Shown in pieces: positions 35,127 to 44,060 of a stretch of DNA of 64,000 nucleotides. The position numbers and the translations under genes are program-made. Every line of letters begins with the position of its first letter. Positions within the stretch are counted from its first letter, which is position 1. The notes beneath the pieces were generated by a model. That model had not been told where the DNA came from. It worked only from the letters and a program-made list of their open reading frames with translations, and did not search any database. Origin of the DNA: Burkholderia sp. Leaf177 (lineage in GTDB: Bacteria > Pseudomonadota > Gammaproteobacteria > Burkholderiales > Burkholderiaceae); assembly GCF_001424345.1 (NCBI RefSeq), contig NZ_LMPF01000023.1, forward strand, positions 529,984 through 593,983, given 5' to 3'.

Positions 35127-35831
35127 ATGTTCCAAAAAATCCCGGCAAGGGCGTTGAGCGATTCCGTTGCCCAGCAACTCCTGCTTCAAATTGAAAAGGG
35201 CGGCTTCGCGAGCACCGGCAAACTGCCGACCGAAGCGGTTCTGGCGCAGGAATTCGGCGTGAGCCGGACCGTCGTGCGGGAAGCAATTTCCCGACTCAAG
35301 AACGAGGGCATGGTCGAACCGCGGCAAGGCAGCGGGGTTTTTATTGTCGAGCGTGCGGGCATTCGTCCTTTGCGAATCGATTACGCGCAGGCGGTCGAGC
35401 CTGGCGCGGTCGTGCAGATCCTGGCGCTGCGGCGCGCCATTGAAGCGGAAGTCGCGGCGGAGGCGGCCATGCGGCGGTCCGACGAACAGATGGACAACAT
35501 CGAAGCCAAGCTGGCGCAAATCGATGTCGCCGTGGCGCAAGGCGACGACGGTGTCATTGAAGATGTGGAGTTTCACCGCGCCATTGCGAGCGCTACGGGC
35601 AATCCGTACTTCCTCACCACGCTCGCATTCCTGAATCAGTATCTGGAAGCAGGCACGCTTGTCACGCGACGCAATGAAGCGCTGCGCGAAGACTTTTCAA
35701 GGCAAGTGCGCGAGGAACATGCGCGCATTGCAGCGGCCATTCGCGCAGCCGATCCGCTGGCCGCGCGCAACGCCGCTCAAACCCATTTGTACAACGCTGC
35801 CCGCCGCCTGGCGGAAGCTGGCATCTGCTGA
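35127..35831 (+). CDS. FadR/GntR-family regulator of the tetronate operon
   Basis: A 234-residue protein with a GntR winged HTH (KLPTEAVLAQEFGVSRTVVREAISRLKNEGMV) and an FCD domain (VEFHRAIASATGNPYF, then REEHARIAAAIRAAD) with the His/Asp metal pattern. It leads the ltnD-otnK-otnC-MFS-otnI-denD operon, 24 bp ahead of ltnD. The 90-bp upstream gap has an imperfect palindrome GATG-ACCA-CATC (35089-35100) that might be its operator. Tetronate operons in relatives are controlled by DeoR- or GntR-type proteins. Confidence 0.9.
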   Translation: MFQKIPARALSDSVAQQLLLQIEKGGFASTGKLPTEAVLAQEFGVSRTVVREAISRLKNEGMVEPRQGSGVFIVERAGIRPLRIDYAQAVEPGAVVQILALRRAIEAEVAAEAAMRRSDEQMDNIEAKLAQIDVAVAQGDDGVIEDVEFHRAIASATGNPYFLTTLAFLNQYLEAGTLVTRRNEALREDFSRQVREEHARIAAAIRAADPLAARNAAQTHLYNAARRLAEAGIC

Positions 35832-35855
35832 AAGATAAATCAGAAGGATTACGAA

Positions 35856-36758
35856 ATGTCCAGAAATGTAGGCGTTATAGGCTTGGGTGCAATGGGTCTG
35901 GGCGTCGCGCGCTCGCTGTTGCGCGCGGGCTTCAAAGTCCATGCATGCGACGTACGCGCTCAAGTGCTCGAGGCGTTTGCTGCCGAAGGTGGAATCGCGT
36001 GCGCCACGCCGGCAGAACTCGGCAGTCAATGCGAGATCGTGGTTACGGTGGTGGTGAACGCAGCGCAGACCGAGACCGTGCTGTTCGGCACTGACGCGCA
36101 ACCGGGCGCGGTTCCATCGATGAAACCCGGTGGCGTGGTGCTTGCGTGCGCAACCGTATCGCCTGCGTTCGCCATCGAACTCGGAAAGCGTGTGGAAGCG
36201 GCCGGCCTCCAGATGCTGGATGCGCCGTTGTCGGGCGGCGCTGCACGGGCGGCTTCCGGCGAGATGACCATGATGACCTCGGGTCCCGCCGCCGCGTATG
36301 CAGCATGCGAGGACGTGCTCGCCGCAATCGCCGGCAAGGTGTACAGGCTGGGCGACACCCACGGCAAAGGATCGAAGGTCAAGATCATCAATCAGTTGCT
36401 TGCGGGCGTGCATATTGCCGCTGCCGCTGAAGCCATGGCGCTTGGATTGCGCGAAGGCGTGGACCCCGACGCGCTCTACGATGTCATCACGCATAGCGCT
36501 GGCAACTCGTGGATGTTCGAGAACCGCGTGCCGCATATCCTCGCGGGCGATTACACGCCGCTTTCCGCCGTCGATATCTTCGTGAAGGACCTGGGCCTCG
36601 TCCTCGATACCGCCCGCGCGTCCAAATTCCCGCTGCCTTTATCGGCGGCCGCGCACCAGATGTTCATGATGGCTTCGACCGCCGGACATGGTGGCGAAGA
36701 CGACTCGGCGGTCATCAAGATTTTTCCCGGCATCGAAGTTCCGAAGGGAGCGAAGTAA
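35856..36758 (+). CDS. ltnD: L-threonate dehydrogenase
   Basis: A 300-residue beta-hydroxyacid dehydrogenase. The NAD site is VGVIGLGAMGLGVARSLLRAG; the substrate motif is DAPLSGGAARAASGEM, and the catalytic lysine sits in GKGSKVKIINQLLAG. LtnD oxidises L-threonate at C2 to 2-oxo-tetronate, which OtnI isomerises to the 3-oxo form. The gene order with otnK, otnC, otnI and denD supports this substrate over hydroxyisobutyrate or tartronate semialdehyde. Its TAA overlaps the otnK ATG by one base. Confidence 0.93.
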   Translation: MSRNVGVIGLGAMGLGVARSLLRAGFKVHACDVRAQVLEAFAAEGGIACATPAELGSQCEIVVTVVVNAAQTETVLFGTDAQPGAVPSMKPGGVVLACATVSPAFAIELGKRVEAAGLQMLDAPLSGGAARAASGEMTMMTSGPAAAYAACEDVLAAIAGKVYRLGDTHGKGSKVKIINQLLAGVHIAAAAEAMALGLREGVDPDALYDVITHSAGNSWMFENRVPHILAGDYTPLSAVDIFVKDLGLVLDTARASKFPLPLSAAAHQMFMMASTAGHGGEDDSAVIKIFPGIEVPKGAK

Positions 36759-38032
36759 TGACAAAGGCCTTGCTTGGCTGTATTGCCGACGACTTCACCG
36801 GCGCGACCGATCTCGCCAATATGCTTGTGCGCAGCGGCATGCGCGCGGTGCAGACCATTGGCATTCCTGCATCGAATACGGACATTGAAGCCGACGCGCT
36901 GATCGTTGCATTGAAGTCGCGCACGATTCCCGCAGCGGATGCGATTGCGCAATCGCTGGCCGCGCTCGAATGGTTGCGCGCGCAAGGTTGCCAGCAGTTC
37001 CTGTTCAAATACTGCTCGACGTTCGATTCCACCGACGAAGGCAACATAGGTCCCGTGGCAGATGCTTTGCTCGATGCGCTCGGCGACGATTTCACGATCG
37101 CGTGCCCCGCGTTTCCGGAGAATGGACGCACCATTTATCGCGGGTATTTGTTTGTCGGCGATGTATTGCTGAACGAGTCGGGCATGCAGAATCATCCGCT
37201 TACGCCCATGACCGATCCGAATCTCGTGCGCGTATTGCAGCGGCAGACGAAATCGAAGGTCGGTTTGATCGCGTACGACGTGATCGCTAAAGGCGTGCAG
37301 GCCGTGCGCGAAAAGATCGCGGCGCTGAAAAGCGAAGGCGTGCGGCTTGCCATCGCCGATGCGATTTCCGATGCCGATCTTTATGTGCTCGGCGAGGCAT
37401 GCGCGGAACTGAAGTTGATCACCGGAGGTTCTGGCATTGCGCTTGGCTTGCCACATAACTTCCGTGCATCGAACGTGTTGGCGGAGGCCAGGCACGCGTC
37501 CGAGTTGCCGAAGATCGAAGGGCGATCGGTCGTGCTCGCGGGGAGTGCTTCCAAGGCAACCAATGAACAAGTCGCAGAGTGGCGCGAGACCAAACCCGGT
37601 TTTCGCATCGATCCGCTCGCGTTATCGCGCGGTGAAAACGTGGTCGAACAAGCACTTGAATTCGCCGCTGAACATGCAGCGGAGCCAGTGCTGATCTATG
37701 CCACTTCCACGCCCGACGAAGTGAAGACCGTGCAGAAGGAACTGGGTGTCGATAAGGCCGGGCATCTGGTTGAACAAGCATTGGCATCGATTGCATCGAA
37801 GTTGCGCGATGCAGGCGTGCGCAAGTTCGTGGTCGCCGGCGGCGAGACATCCGGCGCCGTGGTTCAGGCGCTCGGCGTGAAGTCGTTGCGCATTGGCGCG
37901 CAGATCGACCCGGGCGTACCGGCGACGCAGTCCATCGGCGACCAGCCTATCGGTCTCGCGTTGAAGTCCGGCAACTTCGGCACGAAGGATTTTTTCGTGA
38001 AAGCGTTGAAGGCTCTGGACGGAGCGGCCTGA
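36758..38032 (+). CDS. otnK: 3-oxo-tetronate kinase
   Basis: A 424-residue kinase of the four-carbon acid sugar kinase family (formerly DUF1537). LLGCIADDFTGATDLANML is the N-terminal acid-sugar-binding motif; the C-terminal nucleotide domain has VVAGGETSGAVVQAL. OtnK phosphorylates 3-oxo-tetronate at O4. The true start is the ATG at 36758, fused to the ltnD stop. Two bases separate it from otnC. Confidence 0.95.
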   Translation: MTKALLGCIADDFTGATDLANMLVRSGMRAVQTIGIPASNTDIEADALIVALKSRTIPAADAIAQSLAALEWLRAQGCQQFLFKYCSTFDSTDEGNIGPVADALLDALGDDFTIACPAFPENGRTIYRGYLFVGDVLLNESGMQNHPLTPMTDPNLVRVLQRQTKSKVGLIAYDVIAKGVQAVREKIAALKSEGVRLAIADAISDADLYVLGEACAELKLITGGSGIALGLPHNFRASNVLAEARHASELPKIEGRSVVLAGSASKATNEQVAEWRETKPGFRIDPLALSRGENVVEQALEFAAEHAAEPVLIYATSTPDEVKTVQKELGVDKAGHLVEQALASIASKLRDAGVRKFVVAGGETSGAVVQALGVKSLRIGAQIDPGVPATQSIGDQPIGLALKSGNFGTKDFFVKALKALDGAA

Positions 38033-38034
38033 TC

Positions 38035-38688
38035 ATGACGAGCACGGAAACACGCATCCGCGAGGAAATCTGCGAGACGGGCGCAAGCCTCTATGAACGC
38101 CGATACACCGTTGGCAGCGCCGGCAATATCAGCGCGCGCCTGGACGACGGCTGGCTGATCACGCCGACCGATGTTTGCCTCGGCCGGCTCGATCCCGCCA
38201 ACATAGCCAAAGTCGATACTGCCGGCAATCACGTTTCGGGCGGAAAACCGTCGAAGACGCTCGCATTGCACAGGAAGATTTACGAAAACAATCGCGAAGC
38301 GCACGGCGTGGTCCATACGCATTCCACGCATCTGGTTGCGTTGACGCTTGCGGGTGTCTGGCGGAAGGACGATGTGCTGCCGCCCATCACGCCGTACTAC
38401 GTGATGAAAGTCGGGCATGTGCCGTTGATTGAATATCGGCGACCGGGCGATCCCGCCGTTGCAGAAGAGGTCGCTGCGCTTGCATCGAAAGTGCGCGCCG
38501 TTTTGCTGGAACGACTCGGCCCGGTCGTGTGGGAAAAATCAGTGAGCCATGCGTCCTACGCGCTGGAGGAACTCGAGGAAACCGCGCGGCTCTGGATGCT
38601 GGCTCTCTCAACCAATGCACCTCTTCCTGAGCCGCTCGAAGAAGCGGCCATCGACGACTTACGCAAGACCTTCAACGCGCGATGGTAG
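38035..38688 (+). CDS. otnC: 3-oxo-tetronate 4-phosphate decarboxylase (class II aldolase family)
   Basis: A 217-residue protein of the class II aldolase/adducin family. GSAGNISARL and the zinc-site VVHTHSTHLVALT are present. OtnC decarboxylates 3-oxo-tetronate 4-phosphate to dihydroxyacetone phosphate, linking the pathway to glycolysis. It follows otnK by two bases. Confidence 0.94.
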   Translation: MTSTETRIREEICETGASLYERRYTVGSAGNISARLDDGWLITPTDVCLGRLDPANIAKVDTAGNHVSGGKPSKTLALHRKIYENNREAHGVVHTHSTHLVALTLAGVWRKDDVLPPITPYYVMKVGHVPLIEYRRPGDPAVAEEVAALASKVRAVLLERLGPVVWEKSVSHASYALEELEETARLWMLALSTNAPLPEPLEEAAIDDLRKTFNARW

Positions 38689-38730
38689 CGAAGCAGGTCT
38701 GAACACCTCACTTGAATCCTGGAGACAAGC

Positions 38731-40071
38731 ATGACGCCTGAACAAGCCGTGCCGCCGGACGGTGCCCGCGCGCCTGCGGCAGCCCGTTACGACGATAAAG
38801 AACTTGCGCGCACTTACAAGAAAGTCTTTTGGCGCATTGTGCCGTTCCTGATGCTCTGTTACGTGGTCGCTTATCTGGATCGCGTGAATGTTGGATTTGC
38901 AAAGCTGCAGATGTCGCAGGATCTTGGCTTTAGCGAGACGGTGTTCGGTCTTGGCGCCGGTGTATTTTTCCTCGGCTATTTTTTGTTCGAACTGCCAAGC
39001 AATATATTGATGCATAAGATAGGGGCGCGTATCTGGATTGCGCGAATCATGATTACGTGGGGCATACTTTCCGCGCTCTTCGTTTTCATCAAGACGCCTA
39101 CGCAATTCTATGTATTGCGGTTTCTTCTAGGCTTGGCCGAAGCCGGCTTCTATCCTGGCGTGATCCTTTACCTGACTTACTGGTTTCCGTCGCACCGGCG
39201 CGCGAAGATTGTCGCGGTGTTCATGTCGGCCATTCCGGTTGCGGGTATCTTCGGTAATCCGCTGTCCGGCTGGATTGTCCAGACCTTTTCCGATAGCCGC
39301 CACTTCGAAGGCTGGCAATGGATGTTTCTTATCGAAGCGGTTCCGGCGTTGTTGATCGGTATTGCAACCATTCTTTACCTCGACAACAATATTCGCAGCG
39401 CGAAGTGGCTGAGCGAACCGGAAAAACGCTTGCTCGAACATGAAATCAGCACGCAGCCGCAACACGAAGGCGACAGCACGAAACATTCGCTACGCGCGCT
39501 TTTCGCCGACGGCCGCATGTGGTGGATGTCGCTGATTTATTTCGCGTTCGTGACGGGGCAATACGGCCTGACGTTCTGGATGCCGACCTTCATCAAGTCG
39601 ACGGGCGTGAGCGGCGCATTCAACATTGGCTTGTTGAGCGCGATTCCGTTCCTGGTTGCGATCGTCGTCATGAACATACTGGGTCATAGCGCCGATAAAC
39701 ACCGCGAACGCCGCTGGCATCTGATCGTGCCCTCGCTTGCAGCAGCGATCGGATTCTCGGTTGCGGCATCGTTTGCGGGCAACACCGTGGTGTCGATCAT
39801 CGCGTTGTCCGCGGCCGCCGCCGGCGTGCTGACCTGCGCTCCGCTATTCTGGTCGTTGCCCACGGCGTTCATGTCCGGCGCGGCCGCAGCAGCGGGAATT
39901 GCAGTGATCAATTCGATTGGCAATCTCGCCGGCTTTGCGAGCCCGTACATGATCGGGTATCTCAAGGACCTGACGCATAGCACTGCGAGCGGCATGTATG
40001 TGCTTGCGGGAATGCTCGTGATTGGCGCCGTTGCCACGTGGCTCGTGCCGCCCAAGCTCGTGAATCGCTGA
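38731..40071 (+). CDS. MFS transporter, probable tetronate importer
   Basis: A 446-residue major facilitator protein with about twelve membrane helices and the anion:cation symporter family loop AYLDRVNVGFAKLQM; YLTYWFPSHRRAKIV is the loop 4-5 motif. Members of this family carry tartrate, galactonate and similar sugar acids as proton symporters. Located between otnC and otnI, it probably imports threonate or erythronate. Confidence 0.92.
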   Translation: MTPEQAVPPDGARAPAAARYDDKELARTYKKVFWRIVPFLMLCYVVAYLDRVNVGFAKLQMSQDLGFSETVFGLGAGVFFLGYFLFELPSNILMHKIGARIWIARIMITWGILSALFVFIKTPTQFYVLRFLLGLAEAGFYPGVILYLTYWFPSHRRAKIVAVFMSAIPVAGIFGNPLSGWIVQTFSDSRHFEGWQWMFLIEAVPALLIGIATILYLDNNIRSAKWLSEPEKRLLEHEISTQPQHEGDSTKHSLRALFADGRMWWMSLIYFAFVTGQYGLTFWMPTFIKSTGVSGAFNIGLLSAIPFLVAIVVMNILGHSADKHRERRWHLIVPSLAAAIGFSVAASFAGNTVVSIIALSAAAAGVLTCAPLFWSLPTAFMSGAAAAAGIAVINSIGNLAGFASPYMIGYLKDLTHSTASGMYVLAGMLVIGAVATWLVPPKLVNR

Positions 40072-40091
40072 ACTGAAAAGGAGTTAATGTC

Positions 40092-40889
40092 ATGCCCCGT
40101 TTTGCCGCCAATCTCACGATGATGTACACCGAGCACGCGTTTCTCGACCGCTTCGCTGCTGCGGCGAAAGACGGTTTCAAGGCCGTGGAGTTTCTGTTTC
40201 CGTACGACTTCGCTGCGGCGGATATCAAGTCGCGTCTCGATGAAACCGGCCTCACGCAAGCCTTGTTCAATGCGCCGCCGGGCGACTGGGCAGCAGGTGA
40301 ACGCGGGATCGCGTCGCTTCCGGGGCGTGAGGAAGAGTTCGCCCGTTCGCTCGATAAAGCCCTGGAATACACCGCCGTGCTCGGCAACAAGACGCTGCAT
40401 GTAATGGCAGGTTTGATCGAGCCTGAGCAGCCGCGCGATACGCATCGAGCGGTTTATCTGAGGAACCTCGAACGTGCTGCGAGTGCTGCGCGCTCGGCGG
40501 GTATCAAGGTCGTTATAGAACCGATCAATACGCGCGATATCCCGGGCTTCTTTCTCAATCGTCAAGACGATGCTCAGGCAATCTGCGCGGAAGTCGGTGC
40601 GCCGAATCTCCAGGTGCAGTTCGATTGCTACCACTGCCAGATCGTCGAAGGCGACCTTGCGGTGAAGCTCAAGCGCGACATGAAAAGGGAGAACGCGGGC
40701 ATTGGTCACATCCAGATTGCAGGCGTTCCGGATCGTAACGAGCCGGACGTGGGCGAACTGAATTATCCGTACCTTTTCGATCTCATCGATTCGCTGGGCT
40801 ATGACGGCTGGATTGGCTGCGAGTACAGGCCGAAAGCGGCGACGTCGGATGGCCTCGGCTGGATCAAACCTTATCTGCAACATGCGTGA
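40092..40889 (+). CDS. otnI: 2-oxo-tetronate isomerase (Hyi family)
   Basis: A 265-residue TIM-barrel protein of the hydroxypyruvate isomerase group: ANLTMMYTEHAFLDRF at the start, IKVVIEPINTRDIPGFF with the catalytic Glu, LQVQFDCYHCQI and GWIGCEYRPK with the second Glu. OtnI converts 2-oxo-tetronate to 3-oxo-tetronate. The neighbouring otn genes favour this over glyoxylate metabolism. AAAGGAG precedes the ATG. Confidence 0.93.
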   Translation: MPRFAANLTMMYTEHAFLDRFAAAAKDGFKAVEFLFPYDFAAADIKSRLDETGLTQALFNAPPGDWAAGERGIASLPGREEEFARSLDKALEYTAVLGNKTLHVMAGLIEPEQPRDTHRAVYLRNLERAASAARSAGIKVVIEPINTRDIPGFFLNRQDDAQAICAEVGAPNLQVQFDCYHCQIVEGDLAVKLKRDMKRENAGIGHIQIAGVPDRNEPDVGELNYPYLFDLIDSLGYDGWIGCEYRPKAATSDGLGWIKPYLQHA

Positions 40890-40897
40890 GTGACGTC

Positions 40898-41845
40898 ATG
40901 AACATTCTCATTACCGGCGGCGCCGGATTTCTCGGCCAGCGGCTCGCACGCGGCCTGCTTGAACGCGGCACCTTGATGGGCAAGCAGATCACCGGCTTGA
41001 CCTTGCTCGACGTGGTACGTCCCCCCGATTTCGACGACAAACGTGTTCGCGCCGAGACCGGCGATATTGCGGACCGAAGCGTGCTCGAGCGATGCATCAG
41101 CACGGAGACGCACGCCATCTTCCATCTTGCGGCAATCGTGAGCGGTCAGGCGGAAGCGGATTTCGAGCTGGGCATGCGCATCAACCTGGATGCATCGCGT
41201 CTTCTCCTCGATGTATGCCGTACGCTCGGCCACGCGCCGCGCGTATTGTTCACGAGCTCGGTCGCGGTGTATGGCGGCGCGCTGCCCGACATTGTTCGCG
41301 ACGATACCGCGCTGAATCCGCAATCGTCGTATGGCACGCAAAAGGCGATTGCAGAGTTGCTGCTGTGCGACTACTCGCGGCGTGGTTTTGTCGATGGACG
41401 CGTGCTGCGCTTGCCTACTATCAGCGTGCGACCGGGGCGGCCGAATGCAGCGGCATCTTCGTTTGCGAGCGGGATCATTCGCGAGCCTTTAAACGGCGAA
41501 CGCGCTATATGCCCGGTAAATGGCGACACGCGTTTATGGCTTTTGTCGCCGCAAAAAGCGATTGAATCGTTGATCGCAGGTTGCGAGCTCGATCAAGCGG
41601 CGCTGGGTGTGTGGCCCGTCGTCAATTTGCCCGGATTGTCGGTCAGCGTGACGGAAATGATCGACGCATTGAAGGACGTCGCAGGCGATGAAGTTGCTGC
41701 GTTGATCGACTGGAAGCCGGACCCGAAGATCGAAAAGATCGTGGGAAGTTGGCCGGGCGCGTGGGACGTGTCACGCGGTCAGCAACTGGGCTTGAGCGCG
41801 GACAGCAATTTCGCCGATGTCATTCGCGCCTTCAGGAAAGGCTGA
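40898..41845 (+). CDS. denD: D-erythronate dehydrogenase
   Basis: A 315-residue extended SDR protein. The NAD site is NILITGGAGFLGQRLARGL; Ser-Tyr-Lys residues are in LFTSSVAVYGG and SSYGTQKAIAELLL. The late LPTISVRPGRPNAAASSFASG block is typical of DenD, which oxidises D-erythronate to 2-oxo-tetronate feeding OtnI. The ATG at 40898 fits the family start; a GTG at 40886 overlapping the otnI stop is an alternative. It ends the operon, 10 bp before a strong hairpin. Confidence 0.92.
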   Translation: MNILITGGAGFLGQRLARGLLERGTLMGKQITGLTLLDVVRPPDFDDKRVRAETGDIADRSVLERCISTETHAIFHLAAIVSGQAEADFELGMRINLDASRLLLDVCRTLGHAPRVLFTSSVAVYGGALPDIVRDDTALNPQSSYGTQKAIAELLLCDYSRRGFVDGRVLRLPTISVRPGRPNAAASSFASGIIREPLNGERAICPVNGDTRLWLLSPQKAIESLIAGCELDQAALGVWPVVNLPGLSVSVTEMIDALKDVAGDEVAALIDWKPDPKIEKIVGSWPGAWDVSRGQQLGLSADSNFADVIRAFRKG

Positions 41846-41855
41846 AAGTAGGGCG

Positions 41856-41888
41856 CCGGGGATGACGCTCTGAAGGCGTCATCCCCGG
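41856..41888. terminator. Hairpin between convergent denD and SDR gene
   Basis: A perfect 13-bp GC-rich stem (CCGGGGATGACGC and its complement) with a seven-base loop, lying between two convergent genes. No long T-run follows, but the position fits a bidirectional terminator. Confidence 0.85.
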
Positions 41889-41896
41889 ACTGCAGC

Positions 41897-42790
41897 TTAA
41901 AGCGCTGCCTGTTCACGCCAGTTGTATTGCTGCTGCCAGCCAAGCAGGCGCTTCAATTTATCGTTGCTTAGCAGCGTCTCGAACTCTCCCATCTGCTTCT
42001 TGACCGGCACGTCCGGATAAAACTCCTTGAGCAATTCCGCGGTCGGCCGATCCGATGAAACGTCGTCGGCCGCCACATTCATCACTTCAAAGCCCAGCCC
42101 ATCTTTTTCGATGCCAAGCCGGCACGCCGTCGCCAGGTCACGGCCATCGATATAACTCCACGCAATGCGCTTGCGCAGGCCCGGATCTTTGTTCCACGTC
42201 GCGAATTTCTGGTAATCGACCGGGTCCAGTACATTGCCAATCCTGAAGCAATAAATATCCGCGCCCGTGCGCGCATGGAATGCTTTCGCGGTGACTTCGT
42301 TGATCACCTTGGACATGGCGTAGCTGTCCATGGGATCGACCGGATAGTCCTCGTCCAGCGGAAAATATTCCGGATTCCGGTGCCTGTGCGCGAACACCAC
42401 GCCATACGTGGTCTCGCTCGAAGCAACGATCACTTTCTTGATGCCGAGCTTCGACGCGGCATCGAGCACGTTGTAGGTCGCCATCACGTTGATGCGGAAA
42501 ACTTCGTTGTCCGGCGTGATGAGGATTCGCGGGATCGCGGCGAAATGAACGATTGCATCGATAGGCTTGGGTTCGATGTCGTCTTCGAACTCTTTGAGCA
42601 CAGTCGTCGACGCCAGCGCGTTGAACACCTGTCCTGCGTCGGTCAGGTCGGTGATCAGCGTTCGCGCGATGGGCTTCGCCATCGGCACGCGGTCGAGGTT
42701 CAGCACTTCGTAGCCGTGCGCAACAAGGTCTTCAACGACCCATTTGCCGGCCAGGCCGCTGCCGCCGGTCACTATTACTCGCTTCGTCAT
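41897..42790 (-). CDS. NAD-dependent epimerase/dehydratase (extended SDR)
   Basis: A 297-residue extended SDR: VIVTGGSGLAGKWVVEDLV is the NAD loop, ASSETTYG holds the catalytic Ser/Thr, and DSYAMSKVINEV the Tyr-x-x-x-Lys pair. It is not DenD (different length and blocks) and lacks family-specific residues I could use to name it. It is divergent from a ribose-type ABC transporter operon and shares a control region with two TGTGA sites, so it probably oxidises or epimerises the imported sugar or sugar acid. Confidence 0.85.
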   Translation of the reverse strand: MTKRVIVTGGSGLAGKWVVEDLVAHGYEVLNLDRVPMAKPIARTLITDLTDAGQVFNALASTTVLKEFEDDIEPKPIDAIVHFAAIPRILITPDNEVFRINVMATYNVLDAASKLGIKKVIVASSETTYGVVFAHRHRNPEYFPLDEDYPVDPMDSYAMSKVINEVTAKAFHARTGADIYCFRIGNVLDPVDYQKFATWNKDPGLRKRIAWSYIDGRDLATACRLGIEKDGLGFEVMNVAADDVSSDRPTAELLKEFYPDVPVKKQMGEFETLLSNDKLKRLLGWQQQYNWREQAAL

Positions 42791-42865
42791 GTCTCGTGCT
42801 CCTGATCTGGTTTTATAAGGGCATCACCTTGGGAACCCATGTTACAGATACGCGGGCGCGGGTTC

Positions 42866-42881
42866 TGTGACGAACTTCATA
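42866..42881 (+). promoter_or_regulatory. Candidate Crp-type site 1 (TGTGA-N6-TCATA)
   Basis: TGTGACGAACTTCATA fits the CRP-type layout TGTGA-N6-TCACA with one change in the second half. It lies 76 bp upstream of the SDR start. The same 16-mer recurs inverted 58 bp away. Confidence 0.6.
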
Positions 42882-42923
42882 GTCATGCGGCGCTACGCAT
42901 CAGGGACAACCCCGATGCACATG

Positions 42924-42939
42924 TATGACGCTCGTCACA
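42924..42939 (-). promoter_or_regulatory. Candidate Crp-type site 2 (inverted copy)
   Basis: On the minus strand this reads TGTGACGAGCGTCATA, the same TGTGA-N6-TCATA form as site 1 with two changes in the spacer. It lies about 63 bp upstream of the ABC permease start. The Crp-type regulator encoded at 47197-47982 has recognition residues suited to TGTGA. Confidence 0.6.
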
Positions 42940-43001
42940 GACTCGCCAGTCCGCTGCCGCCTACGATCCTTCTAAACCAGAATCAGAACAAGGAGACATC
43001 G

Positions 43002-44003
43002 GTGGCTGCAATATCGTCCAAGGAAGATCCGCACCGGCAGCCGACGGGATTCACGTCGACATTGCGCGGCCTGCTCAAGATCCGCGAGCTGAATATCTTC
43101 TCGGTATTGCTGCTGGTCGGCATTTTGATCAGCATCTTCTCCCCGTATTTCCTTACTACAAATAACCTGATGGGCGTCTTCAGGTCGTTCTCGCTGATCG
43201 CCATCATGGCGATTGGCATGATGCTCGTGATCATCACGGGTGGCATCGATTTGTCCGTGGGATCGGTGATGGGACTTTCGTCCCTCGTCACCGCGCTGGC
43301 GTTCCAGCATGGCGCGGGTCCGGTGGTCGCCGTCATTGCGGGATTGGTGGTCGGGCTTGCGGTCGGGTGCTTCAACGGTTTGCTGATCACCTGGATCCAG
43401 TTGCCGCCGTTCATTGCCACGCTCGGCACGTTAAGCATCGGGCGAGGGTTGATGTACATGATCACGAAGGGCGTTCCGGTAACGCCCGATGTTCCGGACA
43501 GCTTTACATTCATCGGTCAGGGATATGTGGGTTTCGTGCCATTCCCGGTGATCATCATGATTGTCATGACCATCTGCTTTTCCGTGCTGATGCGGCAAAC
43601 GCGCTTCGGCCGGCATGTCTATGCCACCGGCGGCAACGAGATGGCGGCGCGTCTTAGCGGCGTGCGTACGTTTCGCGTCAAGTTCATCGTCTACGCGCTG
43701 TCGGGCTTGATCGCTTCCATTGCCGGCATTGTCAGTTTCTCGCGGTTCGTATCGGCGGAACCTGCGTCGGGTTTCGGCGCCGAGCTCGATGTGATCGCCG
43801 CGGCGGCAATTGGCGGCGCGAGTCTCTCAGGCGGCGCGGGCAGCGTGGAAGGCGCGATCATTGGTGCGGCGCTCGCAGGGATCATCACGAACGGCGTGGT
43901 GCTGCTGAACATCGATACCTACGCGCAGCAGGCCATTACCGGCTGCGTCATCTTGCTTGCGGTCAGCATCGATATCTGGCGCGTGCGCCGAAAGGGACGT
44001 TGA
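43002..44003 (+). CDS. Sugar ABC permease (RbsC type)
   Basis: A 333-residue permease with about ten membrane helices. FSLIAIMAIGMMLVIITGGIDLSVG and the VYATGGNEMAARLSGV loop are RbsC hallmarks. The start is GTG at 43002, six bases after AAGGAGA; the open frame continues upstream to 42867 through the operator region without a ribosome binding site. It heads the operon permease, binding protein, ATPase, racemase-like enzyme. Confidence 0.92.
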   Translation: MAAISSKEDPHRQPTGFTSTLRGLLKIRELNIFSVLLLVGILISIFSPYFLTTNNLMGVFRSFSLIAIMAIGMMLVIITGGIDLSVGSVMGLSSLVTALAFQHGAGPVVAVIAGLVVGLAVGCFNGLLITWIQLPPFIATLGTLSIGRGLMYMITKGVPVTPDVPDSFTFIGQGYVGFVPFPVIIMIVMTICFSVLMRQTRFGRHVYATGGNEMAARLSGVRTFRVKFIVYALSGLIASIAGIVSFSRFVSAEPASGFGAELDVIAAAAIGGASLSGGAGSVEGAIIGAALAGIITNGVVLLNIDTYAQQAITGCVILLAVSIDIWRVRRKGR

Positions 44004-44060
44004 GCTTCTTGATTCCCGAACTCTGTTTCACCACTAAAAAATAGACCTTTGGAGACGAAA

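Noticed and set aside
42867..43001. N-terminal extension of the sugar permease
   Set aside because: It covers the two TGTGA sites and lacks a ribosome binding site; GTG at 43002 has a strong one.
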